DNA of 21,747 nt from CAYNNP01 sp964398215 (GTDB lineage: Bacteria; Planctomycetota; Planctomycetia; Pirellulales; Pirellulaceae), in contig CAYNNP010000104.1 in NCBI GenBank assembly GCA_964398215.1, forward strand, positions 1 through 21,747. The letters run 5' to 3'. The notes under the pieces were generated by a model. The model saw only the letters and a list, made by a program, of their open reading frames with translations. It was not told the DNA's origin and made no database searches. Positions within the stretch are counted from its first letter, which is position 1. Every line of letters begins with the position of its first letter. Of this stretch, positions 8,280 to 16,487 are shown piece by piece. A program made the position numbers and the translations under genes.

Positions 8280-8475
8280 TTGGTTCTGGGTCACATTGGT
8301 AACCCGAGGCGTGAGTTTTGATGTTGCGCTCTTTTGGTAGGCCGGACCGAGCAAACGCTGCAATTGCCGGAACTTCGGACCCAAGTAGAAACTTCGTTGA
8401 TAGCGCAATCTCTGCGACACAATGGAGGCGTTTGCGCTGTTCCGGCACGGATCGCGTCCTCGGTCCGGCCTACAA
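8280..8475 (+). repeat. Interspersed palindromic repeat, copy 3 (most complete)
   Basis: A core of 137 bases (8337-8473) is bounded by perfect 15-bp terminal inverted repeats: GTAGGCCGGACCGAG at 8337-8351 and CTCGGTCCGGCCTAC at 8459-8473. Inside are further partial palindromes (GCAAACGC, GCCGGAAC and their complements). To the left the element appears to continue to 8280, because TTGGTTCTGGGT (8280-8291) is the inverted form of the right end of copy 1. Combining copies 1 and 3 suggests a full unit of about 220 bases. It carries no protein of its own. It sits 130 bases upstream of the PSCyt1 gene and could influence that gene's transcript start or leader. Confidence 0.75.
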
Positions 8476-8603
8476 ACAAACGCCACATGATGTCAGCAAC
8501 TGTATGCCATTGTATTTGTGCGTTTTGCGAGTCGTGGGTGGGCAGCTACAATATCGACTTAGCACTCGCGATCGATTTTCAGATTTCGCCGTGTCCCACC
8601 TTG

Positions 8604-11252
8604 ATGACTCTTGCATTGTCGAATTCGCACAACAAACGAATCACCGGTCTGATTGTATTGCTCGCCTGCTGGGCATCGGGCAATGCACAAGGCCAAGATC
8701 CCGGGATCGACTTTTTCGAATCCAAGGTTCGCCCCTTGCTGATCGATCACTGCTACGAATGCCATTCAACCGAGAGTGGCGAAGCCGGCGGTGACTTGGT
8801 GTTGGATTCGGCCCCCGCGATCTTGCGTGGTGGAACAATGGGACCAGCCTTGGTGCCAAAGCAGCCGGACAAGAGCCTGATCATCAAGGCTGTTGGCTAC
8901 GGTGACAAGCAATTGCAAATGCCGCCAAGTAAAAAACTTGACGAACAGGCAATCCAAGTACTTCGGCGTTGGATCAAAATCGGAGCGCCAGATCCTCGGC
9001 AAAAGGAAACGGCGCCAACCGAGGTCATGGCTGACCCGATGAAACGTGACCCCAAAACTCATTGGGCTTTCGTGCCACCAAAGCAAGCCGTGGCCCATTC
9101 ATCTCCACCGCCAGACGCTCGCGACTTGATTGATGCCTTTGCCGCGAGTGCAGCAGCCAGCGCGAATCTACCGTCGTCCAAACCTGCGACTGGCGAACAG
9201 CTGATTCGTCGTTTGTATTTCGATCTGACAGGACTTCCGCCGTCGGTTCAGCAGATTCAAACATTCGTTTCGAATTCACATCCTGCGGCCTACCGCCGAA
9301 CAGTCGATCGGTTACTGGCGTCACCGGAGTTTGGCGAACGCTTTGGGCGACACTGGTTGGATGTTGCCAGGTATGCCGATACCGTTGGCTACGCGTTGGC
9401 GGGAAAAGAAAGAGACATCAAGGGCAGTCATCGATATCGCGATTGGGTGATCGGCGCGTTCGCAGGCGACATGCCTTACGATCAAATGATTCGCCACCAA
9501 TTGGTCGCCGATCGTACAGATCCCAAAAACGAAGCTGGCAATCTGGACGCGATGGGGTTCCTGACGGTTGGTCGAAAGTTCTTGAGTTCCCATGACACGC
9601 TGGACGATCAGATCGATGTTGTTTCGCGAGGACTGTTGGGGATGACGGTTTCCTGCGCCCGATGCCATGACCACAAGTTCGATCCGATTCCGACCAAGGA
9701 CTATTACTCACTGTACGGGATCATGCAATCGAATGATCGTCCCAAGGATGGACCAAGTCCTTTGATGCTGGTCGACAAAAAGAAGCCAAGGGATACGCAC
9801 GTCTTCATCAGAGGGCAAGCCGGCAATCGCGGTGAGATTGCGCCGCGAAGCTTCTTGACAGCGCTGCGACGTCAGAATGAAGGCCGATTTAACGATGGTT
9901 CGGGACGCAAAGAATTGGCGGATCGAATCGTTGACCCAACCAATCCGTTGACAGCTCGTGTGATGGTAAATCGTGTGTGGGCAACCTTGATCGGCAAACC
10001 GCTTGTTGGTTCGCCAAGCGATTTTGGGTTCCGGACTCAGCCTCCAGCGGTACCCGAGATACTGGACGATTTAGCAGCGGATTTCGCACGGCACTGGAGT
10101 GTCAAGAAACTTGTTCGCAGAATCGTGCTTTCGCAAATTTATCGCCAAAGTAGTTTCGTTTCCGGCGAAGTTATCGACACTGATCCGGAAAACAAATTCT
10201 TGGCACGTGCCAATCGTAAACGACGCGATTTTGAATCTCTCCGCGACTCGATTTTGCATGTCGCTGATTCGTTGGATCGAACCATGGGCGGGCCGTCCGT
10301 CGAATTGACTTTGGCGTCGCCCGCACGTCGCCGAACCATCTACGGCAAAGTCGATCGACAGAATTTGCCCGCTGTCTTTCGCACCTTTGATTTCGCAAGC
10401 CCTGATACGCATTCCCCCAAACGCTATTTCACGACGGTACCGCAGCAAGCTCTGTATTTGTTGAACAACGGTCAGATGCACTTTTTGGCAACGCGAGCTG
10501 GCAGTACAGCGGCGCAGAAAAATAAAGATCCATCGCAAATCGCGGTGAATTTGTTCCGCCAGATCCTCTCTCGCAACCCTACCGCTGACGAACTGCAGTC
10601 TGCCACCAAGTTTCTATCTACACCGCCGCTGGTGTCCTTGGACCAAAAGCTGGCGACGAAATCACCGTGGAGCTACGGGACTTCCAAAACCGACAAAGAA
10701 TACCGGCCAATTGGATTTGAACCGTTTCCGAAATTTGTAAAATCGAATTGGCAAATCGGAGCCAAGGTGCCCGTTGACGGCGACAAAGGCTACGCCCACT
10801 TGGGAGTCGAAGCCGGGCACACACCGCGCGGAGAACTGCATGCCGTCGTCCGGCGCTGGACAGCGGTGGCTGACGGCACCGTTCGCATCATTGGTCAGAT
10901 GGGACACCGCAGCCAACAAGGCGATGGTGTGCAGGCATCAATCTTTGTTGGCGGAAAACGGATTTTTACCGAGACGCAAAAATCCAACAATCGCCCTTTC
11001 GGACCGCTGCTGGCGAAAATCAAGAAAGGACAGAACGTTGACATGGTGATGACGCCTGGAAAATCTGATAGCTTCGATACTTTCTACTGCAAGCTGAAAA
11101 TCAAACTCAATACAACAGACGGTCAGGTGATCGATTCCGATTCTGTTTCTGATTTTGGCGGTCCAAACCAGAAAACGCATTTACGATTGGACCGTGCAGG
11201 GCAACTGGCTCAAGTCCTGATGTTGTGCAACGAATTCATTTTCATTGATTGA
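8604..11252 (+). CDS. PSCyt1/DUF1549/DUF1553 (PSD1) secreted cytochrome-like protein
   Basis: 882 residues from the ATG at 8604. A Sec signal peptide spans about residues 10-30. The PSCyt1 domain (about 35-125) carries a single c-type haem motif CYECH at 50-54. DUF1549 (about 170-375) ends with the family signature CARCHDHKFDPIPTKDYY, a second CxxCH at 351-355. DUF1553 follows (about 425-880), starting RKELADRIVDPTNPLTARVM. It is interrupted after about residue 690 by a beta-rich insert containing WSYG, HAVVRRWTA and GDGVQASIF, a block also known from relatives; the normal DUF1553 ending LAQVLMLCNEFIF is at the extreme C terminus. These proteins are characteristic of Planctomycetes and suspected in polysaccharide or sulfated-glycan use, but the reaction is unproven. 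The frame is open back to 8334, but that stretch is repeat-derived, so I start at the codon before the signal peptide. Its DUF1501 partner follows after 18 bases. Confidence 0.93.
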   Translation: MTLALSNSHNKRITGLIVLLACWASGNAQGQDPGIDFFESKVRPLLIDHCYECHSTESGEAGGDLVLDSAPAILRGGTMGPALVPKQPDKSLIIKAVGYGDKQLQMPPSKKLDEQAIQVLRRWIKIGAPDPRQKETAPTEVMADPMKRDPKTHWAFVPPKQAVAHSSPPPDARDLIDAFAASAAASANLPSSKPATGEQLIRRLYFDLTGLPPSVQQIQTFVSNSHPAAYRRTVDRLLASPEFGERFGRHWLDVARYADTVGYALAGKERDIKGSHRYRDWVIGAFAGDMPYDQMIRHQLVADRTDPKNEAGNLDAMGFLTVGRKFLSSHDTLDDQIDVVSRGLLGMTVSCARCHDHKFDPIPTKDYYSLYGIMQSNDRPKDGPSPLMLVDKKKPRDTHVFIRGQAGNRGEIAPRSFLTALRRQNEGRFNDGSGRKELADRIVDPTNPLTARVMVNRVWATLIGKPLVGSPSDFGFRTQPPAVPEILDDLAADFARHWSVKKLVRRIVLSQIYRQSSFVSGEVIDTDPENKFLARANRKRRDFESLRDSILHVADSLDRTMGGPSVELTLASPARRRTIYGKVDRQNLPAVFRTFDFASPDTHSPKRYFTTVPQQALYLLNNGQMHFLATRAGSTAAQKNKDPSQIAVNLFRQILSRNPTADELQSATKFLSTPPLVSLDQKLATKSPWSYGTSKTDKEYRPIGFEPFPKFVKSNWQIGAKVPVDGDKGYAHLGVEAGHTPRGELHAVVRRWTAVADGTVRIIGQMGHRSQQGDGVQASIFVGGKRIFTETQKSNNRPFGPLLAKIKKGQNVDMVMTPGKSDSFDTFYCKLKIKLNTTDGQVIDSDSVSDFGGPNQKTHLRLDRAGQLAQVLMLCNEFIFID

Positions 11253-11270
11253 TCAAAGGGTAACGGCGAC

Positions 11271-12665
11271 ATGAATTGGTTACCTTCGCGTCGACAGATG
11301 CTGAAGTCCTGTGGCACCGGATTCGGTTCGTTGGCTTTGGCAGATCTATTGCACCGTGACGCCAATGCCGCCGGTCAAGTGACGCCGCATTTTCCCGCCA
11401 AGGCAAAGTATGTCATCCATTTGTTTATGAACGGAGGCCCCAGCCAAGTCGATACGTTTGACCATAAACCCGCGCTGGCAAAGTTTCATAACAAAAAGGC
11501 TCCGACGGGCGATCTGCGCACCGAGCGACCGACGGGCAACGTACTACAGTCACCGTTCAAATTCCAACACTACGGTGAATGCGGTCATCAAGTCAGCGAG
11601 TTGTTTCAGCACACTGCGAAACATGTGGACGACATTTGTTTCATCCATTCGATGCACGCGGATGTTCCCAATCATGAACCGTCGTTGATGCTGATGAATA
11701 CCGGCGAATCACGATTGGTGCGTCCGAGTATGGGTTCTTGGTTGACATACGGACTTGGCAGCGCCAACGAGAATCTGCCAGCGTTCGTGACGATGTGCCC
11801 AGGCGGGTATCCCATCAAAGAATCCCAGAATTGGCAAAACGGTTTCTTGCCTGGGAAATACCAAGCCACCTATGTCGACTCGAGTCACGAGCGGATTGAA
11901 AAATTGATCGACAATATCCGCACAACCGCGGTATCGAAATCGGATCAACGCCAACAATTGGACTTGCTTAGCAAGCTGAATGAAAACCATGCGGCCCAGC
12001 GATCCACGGATGCCCGTTTGCAATCACGGATTGAATCGTTTGAACTGGCGTATCGCATGCAAGGCGAGGCCGCCGAGGCGTTCGATGTTTCAAAGGAATC
12101 CAAGCAGGTTCGTTCAGAATATGGAAAGGGTGATTTTGCCAGACAAGCATTGATAGCCCGTCGATTGGTTCAACGTGGCGTGCGTTACGTGCAGTTGTAT
12201 ACCGGCGCGGGACAGCCTTGGGATACGCATGATGACCTGAATCCACGACACAAAAATGTTGCTCAGCAAGTTGATCAGCCGATTGGAGCATTGCTGGCAG
12301 ATCTAAAACGGATGGGTTTGTTTGATGAAACGCTGGTGATTTGGGGCGGTGAGTTTGGCCGAACTCCTGTTGTTGAAATGCCCAAAAAGGGCTCCAATCA
12401 AGGCAAGATGAATGGCCGCGACCACAACCACTACGGTTTTACAGTGTGGCTGGCCGGTGGCGGCGTCAAAGGCGGCCAAGCGATCGGCAAGACCGATGAC
12501 ATTGGTTTTCAAGCGGTGGAGGATCGTGTGCATGTTCACGATTTGCACGCCACCGTTTTGCGGTTGATGGGATTCGATCACAAGCGTCTGACGTATCGCT
12601 ACGCTGGTCGTGATTTTCGCTTGACTGACGTGCATGGGCATGTGGTTGATGCTGTCTTTGAGTAA
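11271..12665 (+). CDS. Tat-exported DUF1501 (sulfatase-fold-like) protein
   Basis: 464 residues, typical for DUF1501. The N terminus SRRQMLKSCGTGFGSLALA is a twin-arginine (Tat) signal, which implies export of a folded, probably cofactor- or metal-containing protein. Family landmarks are FMNGGPSQVDTFDHKP near residue 52, HADVPNHEPS near 130, VIWGGEFGRTP near 360, GRDHNHYGF near 384 and DLHATVLRLMG near 424. The family is distantly related to alkaline phosphatases/sulfatases, and the conserved Asp, His and Glu in these motifs probably bind metal. The gene follows the PSCyt1 gene by 18 bases, the standard planctomycete pairing, so the two should act together outside the cytoplasmic membrane. 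The substrate is unknown. Confidence 0.93.
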   Translation: MNWLPSRRQMLKSCGTGFGSLALADLLHRDANAAGQVTPHFPAKAKYVIHLFMNGGPSQVDTFDHKPALAKFHNKKAPTGDLRTERPTGNVLQSPFKFQHYGECGHQVSELFQHTAKHVDDICFIHSMHADVPNHEPSLMLMNTGESRLVRPSMGSWLTYGLGSANENLPAFVTMCPGGYPIKESQNWQNGFLPGKYQATYVDSSHERIEKLIDNIRTTAVSKSDQRQQLDLLSKLNENHAAQRSTDARLQSRIESFELAYRMQGEAAEAFDVSKESKQVRSEYGKGDFARQALIARRLVQRGVRYVQLYTGAGQPWDTHDDLNPRHKNVAQQVDQPIGALLADLKRMGLFDETLVIWGGEFGRTPVVEMPKKGSNQGKMNGRDHNHYGFTVWLAGGGVKGGQAIGKTDDIGFQAVEDRVHVHDLHATVLRLMGFDHKRLTYRYAGRDFRLTDVHGHVVDAVFE

Positions 12666-12687
12666 AACAATCAACCGAGAAATCTAG

Positions 12688-13131
12688 ATGGACGCCAATT
12701 TCGTTCAGTTGCAATGGGGATCGCCACTTTATGAGTCCGCAGTCCAACTCCGTGATCGTTTGCTGCGAAAACCACTCGGTTTGAACTTCAGTGAAAGCGA
12801 GCTCGCAGCTGAAAAAACACAACTGCATTTCGGGCTACAAGCGAGCGAAAACCAGCTTGTTGCGGTCGTGGTGATCATTCCCCTTACAGAATCGAGGGCG
12901 AAACTGCGTCAGATGGTGGTCGATGATGCACATCAGAAAAGTGGATTCGGCACGCAGTTAGTGCAATCGGTTGAAGCAGAGCTTGCAACGCGAAAGTTTC
13001 AATGCATTGAACTGTCAGCGCGAGACATCGCAGTCAGATTTTATGAGCGATTGGGTTACAAAATCGAAGGCGAACGTTTCATCGAAGTAGGAATCGACCA
13101 CTTCAAGATGACAAAGACAATCACGTTGTAA
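12688..13131 (+). CDS. GNAT family N-acetyltransferase
   Basis: 147 residues, one GNAT domain. The acetyl-CoA-binding motif A is KLRQMVVDDAHQKSGFGTQL (about residues 72-91), with the Q/RxxGxG/A signature as QKSGFG. Motif B follows in ELSARDIAVRFYERLGY (about 111-127), where the Tyr of the RFYERLGY block is the usual general-acid position. GNAT enzymes move an acetyl group from acetyl-CoA to an amine; the substrate cannot be read from sequence. It begins 22 bases after the DUF1501 stop and may be transcribed with that pair, but a functional link is unsupported. Confidence 0.88.
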   Translation: MDANFVQLQWGSPLYESAVQLRDRLLRKPLGLNFSESELAAEKTQLHFGLQASENQLVAVVVIIPLTESRAKLRQMVVDDAHQKSGFGTQLVQSVEAELATRKFQCIELSARDIAVRFYERLGYKIEGERFIEVGIDHFKMTKTITL

Positions 13132-13198
13132 TGACATTGACATCCGGCGGTTTACGATTGCCGGTGCGATCCCATTGCTGGATCTTTTTGTTTTGCGA

Positions 13199-13224
13199 GC
13201 GGCAAGGCGATAGCCGCCGTTTTT
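13199..13224 (+). terminator. Candidate intrinsic terminator after the GNAT gene
   Basis: GCGGC (13199-13203) and GCCGC (13213-13217) form a 5-bp GC stem with a 9-base loop, followed closely by five Ts (13220-13224). It lies 67 bases past the GNAT stop codon. The stem is short, so strength is uncertain. Confidence 0.4.
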
Positions 13225-13602
13225 GTGGCGTTCGATTTCTGCGCAAATTGGCCGACGGCTAATAGCTCGCGCCTTGTGGCGTAAATCGTGGAAGCGGCTC
13301 AAGTATCCCAGGTTCAGTTTTCGCAAAACAACGTTACGCGGTTTGCCAAAAATCCTGGCGACTTTCGCTATGGGTTTTGCGGCGATGAAGGACGGGTACG
13401 GGGCTGAAAATCGTTGCTCAATTGCGCAGTTTCGCGTCAGCAATAGCCGTCTTGCACTAAAAAAGGCTGGAAATAGACGTATTGCGTTTAAAACGGTTCC
13501 AAAAAAACGGGGCAAATTCAGATCTGCCCTCAGCGTCTGGGCGATTCGTGACCTAGGTTTCAGGTGAGACTTACTTTTTCACGCCCACTCCCATCTTCTG
13601 TC
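13225..13602. other. Intergenic region upstream of the Tad-like genes
   Basis: About 380 bases. Open frames exist on both strands (for example 13223-13567 plus and 13015-13515 minus), but the translations are arginine-rich, resemble nothing known and overlap each other or the GNAT gene. I treat it as non-coding. It should hold the promoter for 13603-15812. No tRNA, riboswitch fold or clear operator was recognised. Confidence 0.45.
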
Positions 13603-14040
13603 ATGAAGTTCTCACGCTCACACAAAAAACGTCGCCAACGGAAAGGCGCTGCAGCCCTCGAGTTTGCTGTTTGCGCTCCGTTGTTGTTCATCCTGACAAT
13701 CGGCACCCTGGACCTGTGCTCGATGCTGTTCCTGAAGGAAACCATAACGCTTGCCTCCTACGAAGGTGCGCGTCGTGGAATTGGCCGAGGCAATACCAAT
13801 CAAGATGCCAAGGATCGGGTGGTCGAATTCTTGAACGAGCGTGGTGTTGTGTTTGACGACGCAGATGTTGTCCTATTCACTTCGCCCGGTTTCGATACCG
13901 CCGACACACTTGAGAATGTACGCGTAAACGTGCGAGTCCCCATCAGAGGCAACTTGTTGATCCCATCTGCGATGTTCAACGATGGGCTAGTGACCGCGTC
14001 TTGCACAATGCGAAAAGAATACAGAAACCTGGATCCGTAG
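13603..14040 (+). CDS. TadE-like pseudopilin 1
   Basis: About 145 residues. A basic N terminus leads to RKG-AAALEF at about residue 14, the glycine plus Glu(+5) prepilin-type pattern of TadE/TadF pseudopilins cut by a TadV-like peptidase. A membrane helix follows at about 22-42 (APLLFILTIGTLDLCSML). The rest is a small globular part outside the membrane. In tight-adherence systems these minor pseudopilins help assemble Flp pili. The ATG at 13603 gives a standard N terminus; an in-frame GTG at 13564 would add 13 residues without support. The second TadE-like gene starts 6 bases after this stop, so they form one operon. Confidence 0.85.
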   Translation: MKFSRSHKKRRQRKGAAALEFAVCAPLLFILTIGTLDLCSMLFLKETITLASYEGARRGIGRGNTNQDAKDRVVEFLNERGVVFDDADVVLFTSPGFDTADTLENVRVNVRVPIRGNLLIPSAMFNDGLVTASCTMRKEYRNLDP

Positions 14041-14046
14041 GCGAAC

Positions 14047-14487
14047 ATGAAAAAACGACCCCCAAAAAATGCGATGAGCTGGCGTCGACGTCGTAAAGAT
14101 CGTGAAGGCGCGACCGCTGTTGAATTCGCAATCGTCGCAAATGTGATGTTTGTCATGGTGATGACATGCATGGAGTTTGCACGCCTCAATATGGTACGCA
14201 ACTTGGCACAAGACGCAGCGTACTTTGCTGCCCGAAAAATCATCGTGTTTGGAGCCGATGAATCGGAAGCAATCACTGAAGCAGATCGAATCATGAGCAC
14301 GATGGTCAGCAACGGATATACCATTGACGTTGACCCAGTGAGTTTCGAACAACCATTTGCAAGAGTGCAAATACGCGTCAACTTGGGCGACATCGCTCTG
14401 TTCGCGCCGCTGTTCCTGCCCACAACAGATTTCTTGGCAACCGCTCAGCTAGGCACAGAGCGTTACCAAGGATTCTTCCGACAATAG
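14047..14487 (+). CDS. TadE-like pseudopilin 2
   Basis: 146 residues. It repeats the plan of its neighbour: a very basic N terminus (MKKRPPKN and RRRRKD), the processing pattern REG-ATAVEF at about residues 20-26, a membrane helix at about 27-45, then a small external domain. The alanine-rich stretch AQDAAYFAARKI after the helix is typical of TadE. The two products are similar in layout but not close in sequence, so they probably play distinct TadE and TadF roles. It is 6 bases from the upstream gene and 47 bases from the vWA gene, consistent with one operon. Confidence 0.85.
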   Translation: MKKRPPKNAMSWRRRRKDREGATAVEFAIVANVMFVMVMTCMEFARLNMVRNLAQDAAYFAARKIIVFGADESEAITEADRIMSTMVSNGYTIDVDPVSFEQPFARVQIRVNLGDIALFAPLFLPTTDFLATAQLGTERYQGFFRQ

Positions 14488-14534
14488 AAAAAGCAACTTG
14501 ATTTACAACTTTGTTCCCAACTGAAAAGACTAAC

Positions 14535-15812
14535 ATGAAATATCAATCAAACCGAATGCTCGCCAAGAAACGGGGCGGAAGTGTAATGGCGTTGATGGCA
14601 TTCGTGTTACCCGTCCTCGCAATTTTGGCAGCTTTCTGTGTGAACGCTGCACAAATGCAACTCACACGTACCGAACTCTTTGTCTCGACCGATTCAGCTG
14701 CAAAAGCTGCTGGCCGAACGTTTAGCGAAATGCAAGGTGTCTCTGCATTCGAGGCGGTCAATGCAGCTAAGGGTGCTGCTCGATTGACGGCAGCCAGAAA
14801 CCGTGTTGATGGAGAGCCGCTTATGATTCGAACGAGCAGCGATGCGGATGAAATCGAATTCGGACTGACTGAGCAACCCGACGGATACAACGGTCGGTAT
14901 GAATTCGTAAAGGTGGACACAAATCAAGTCGCATCTGGAAACCAAATTGCTAGTGCCGTGCGAGTCCATGGATTGCGAACACCACAGGGCCTTTCGGGTG
15001 ACGTTCAACTCATCATTCCTGGCTTGTTGTCAAAGAGCAATTTTGATGTAACGTCAGCGTCAGTTGCCATGCAAGTTGACCGCGACATTTCATTGGTGGT
15101 TGATCGTTCAGGATCAATGGATACCGTTGAATACAATTGGCCCGCTGGACACAGCCCGTGGTTCTTCAACACGAAAGTTGCCGGATTCTTCGCTGGCCAA
15201 CTTAGCTACAACGGTGGTTTTTTCTACAACTCATCGCAGGGGCAAAGCTCTCGTAACTACCAAGACTGGGTTTACGAAGAATACTATGAACTCGGTGACG
15301 CTCCACCGTCACGATGGGAAGATTTGCTGGCTGCAGTCGGCGCTTTCATTGACGTCCTAGATCACACCACCCAAGAAGAACAGGTTTCACTAGCAAGCTA
15401 TTCTAGTAGTGCAAGTCTGCATTCGTTCCTTGAGAAAGACCACAATATCATTCGGGATAGATTGGCCAGCCTTAGCCCAAATGGAGCAACGGCGATTGGA
15501 CGTGGAATGGAAGAAGGAATCACAGCGCTAGCAGATGCTGCGGCTCGGCCTTTTGCGGCCAAGACGATGGTTGTCATGACCGATGGTCAGCACAACAGTG
15601 GCATTGACCCAGTTATTGTCGCAGGCAACTTGATTGCAAATTACAACCTGACCATTCACACAGTGACATTTAGTCAAGGTGCGGACATCGGTCGGATGCA
15701 ACAAGTCGCGGCAATCGGCGGTGGAAACCACTATCACGCGGATGACCGCGGCCGGTTGATCCAGATCTTTCAAGAGATCGCGAATAACTTGCCGACAGTT
15801 TTGGTCGAATAA
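14535..15812 (+). CDS. TadG-like protein with von Willebrand A domain
   Basis: About 425 residues. The N terminus (KKRGGSVMALMAFVLPVLAI, then a helix to about 35) matches the Flp-pilus TadG N-terminal region. It lacks the Glu at +5, so it is probably anchored without cleavage. Residues 186-425 form a vWA domain with a complete MIDAS: DRSGS (D190, S192, S194), T319 in SPNGATAIGRG, and D350 in VVMTDGQHNSG. MIDAS domains bind Mg2+ or Mn2+ and mediate protein adhesion. Between the first MIDAS strand and WEDLLAAVGAF (about 196-261) is an insert rich in Tyr, Phe, Trp, Asn and Ser, longer than the usual loop. I chose the ATG at 14535; a TTG at 14511 in frame is weaker. It is the last gene before a good terminator. 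Confidence 0.88.
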   Translation: MKYQSNRMLAKKRGGSVMALMAFVLPVLAILAAFCVNAAQMQLTRTELFVSTDSAAKAAGRTFSEMQGVSAFEAVNAAKGAARLTAARNRVDGEPLMIRTSSDADEIEFGLTEQPDGYNGRYEFVKVDTNQVASGNQIASAVRVHGLRTPQGLSGDVQLIIPGLLSKSNFDVTSASVAMQVDRDISLVVDRSGSMDTVEYNWPAGHSPWFFNTKVAGFFAGQLSYNGGFFYNSSQGQSSRNYQDWVYEEYYELGDAPPSRWEDLLAAVGAFIDVLDHTTQEEQVSLASYSSSASLHSFLEKDHNIIRDRLASLSPNGATAIGRGMEEGITALADAAARPFAAKTMVVMTDGQHNSGIDPVIVAGNLIANYNLTIHTVTFSQGADIGRMQQVAAIGGGNHYHADDRGRLIQIFQEIANNLPTVLVE

Positions 15813-15840
15813 CTTCCACAACACATAACTTGAAAAACCA

Positions 15841-15870
15841 AACCCGCTGCAATTGCAAGCGGGTTCTATT
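15841..15870 (+). terminator. Intrinsic terminator after the Tad-like operon
   Basis: AACCCGCT (15841-15848) pairs perfectly with AGCGGGTT (15858-15865), loop GCAATTGCA, followed by CTATTT. It lies 28 bases after the vWA stop. It closes the operon and suggests the next gene has its own promoter or depends on read-through. Confidence 0.65.
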
Positions 15871-15884
15871 TATAGGAACAGAAC

Positions 15885-16397
15885 ATGAGCGGCCAAAAAT
15901 CTGATCGCCGACAGAACTCTGGTGGTATTCGCGAAGGCGGACGCCGAAAGAATGATAAATCGATGGCGGCTAAAACCACCAAGCGTTGGTTCATTTTGTC
16001 AATGTTCGTGACCGGATGCATCGCTGCCTGGGCCTTCACGCTTCCATTCCGCAAGAACGCACTGTCCATGACCGACAGCGTTGTCGAAGACGATATCGTC
16101 GAGTACGCAGATGATGATTTCTATCGTGAACTTTCTGACGAGGAATATGTTGCAGAACTAGAAGCGGACGAACGGAAACTTCGGCAACTGCTCGAAGAAA
16201 AGAACACACCGATGCCAGCGCCTTCAAAAGCTGCCATGAGAGAGACCTGGGAAAAACAAAAAAAACAGCTGCACGATGAGGCTGATTTGATCAAGGACAT
16301 CATGGGTGATGACCTTAAAAAAGGGTCCATCGAATGGGATCGGCTCAATGAGCTGAAAGAGATCTACGACGACAAACCCGAGTGGGCAAAAGACTAG
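15885..16397 (+). CDS. Single-pass membrane protein with acidic coiled-coil-like tail
   Basis: 170 residues, no family recognised. Residues 1-33 are very basic and polar (RRQNSGG, GGRRKND). One membrane helix spans about 34-52 (WFILSMFVTGCIAAWAFTL). The remainder is highly charged and acidic (DDIVEYADDDFYRELSDEEY), then helical and coiled-coil-like (ERKLRQLLEEKN, WEKQKKQLHDEADLIKDI). The basic N terminus would be cytoplasmic, the acidic part external. AGGA at 15874-15877 is 7 bases before the ATG, a good ribosome site. It lies just past the terminator of the Tad-like operon, so an accessory role there is possible but not shown. Its convergent neighbour is the SUI1 gene. Confidence 0.75.
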   Translation: MSGQKSDRRQNSGGIREGGRRKNDKSMAAKTTKRWFILSMFVTGCIAAWAFTLPFRKNALSMTDSVVEDDIVEYADDDFYRELSDEEYVAELEADERKLRQLLEEKNTPMPAPSKAAMRETWEKQKKQLHDEADLIKDIMGDDLKKGSIEWDRLNELKEIYDDKPEWAKD

Positions 16398-16423
16398 CCT
16401 TCATCATTTTGGTGTAGCTGGAT

Positions 16424-16466
16424 TCGCCAGAATTCAGGCCGGTTGGTGAAAACCGAAGTCTGGCGA
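16424..16466. terminator. Two-tier hairpin between convergent genes
   Basis: TCGCCAGA (16424-16431) pairs with TCTGGCGA (16459-16466), and inside it CGGTT pairs with AACCG, giving a stacked stem-loop. It lies between the stops of two convergent genes, where a bidirectional terminator is expected. No strong T-run follows on either strand, and it could equally be a dispersed palindromic repeat. Confidence 0.45.
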
Positions 16467-16487
16467 CTCCGTCTGCCCCCGTCAGAT

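Noticed and set aside
8244..8488. Small minus-strand proteins sharing the peptide CRNSANASI with a frame near 4000
   Set aside because: The shared peptide comes from translating the same DNA repeat, not from a protein family; three overlapping frames are open at once.
8334..8603. N-terminal extension of the PSCyt1 protein by 90 residues
   Set aside because: The extension is translated from repeat copy 3 and unrelated leader sequence; the signal peptide and family start sit just after the ATG at 8604.
13015..13567. Open frames of 166 (minus) and 114 (plus) codons between the GNAT and TadE-like genes
   Set aside because: They overlap each other, one runs into the GNAT gene, both translations are basic and lack motifs, and no ribosome site is present.
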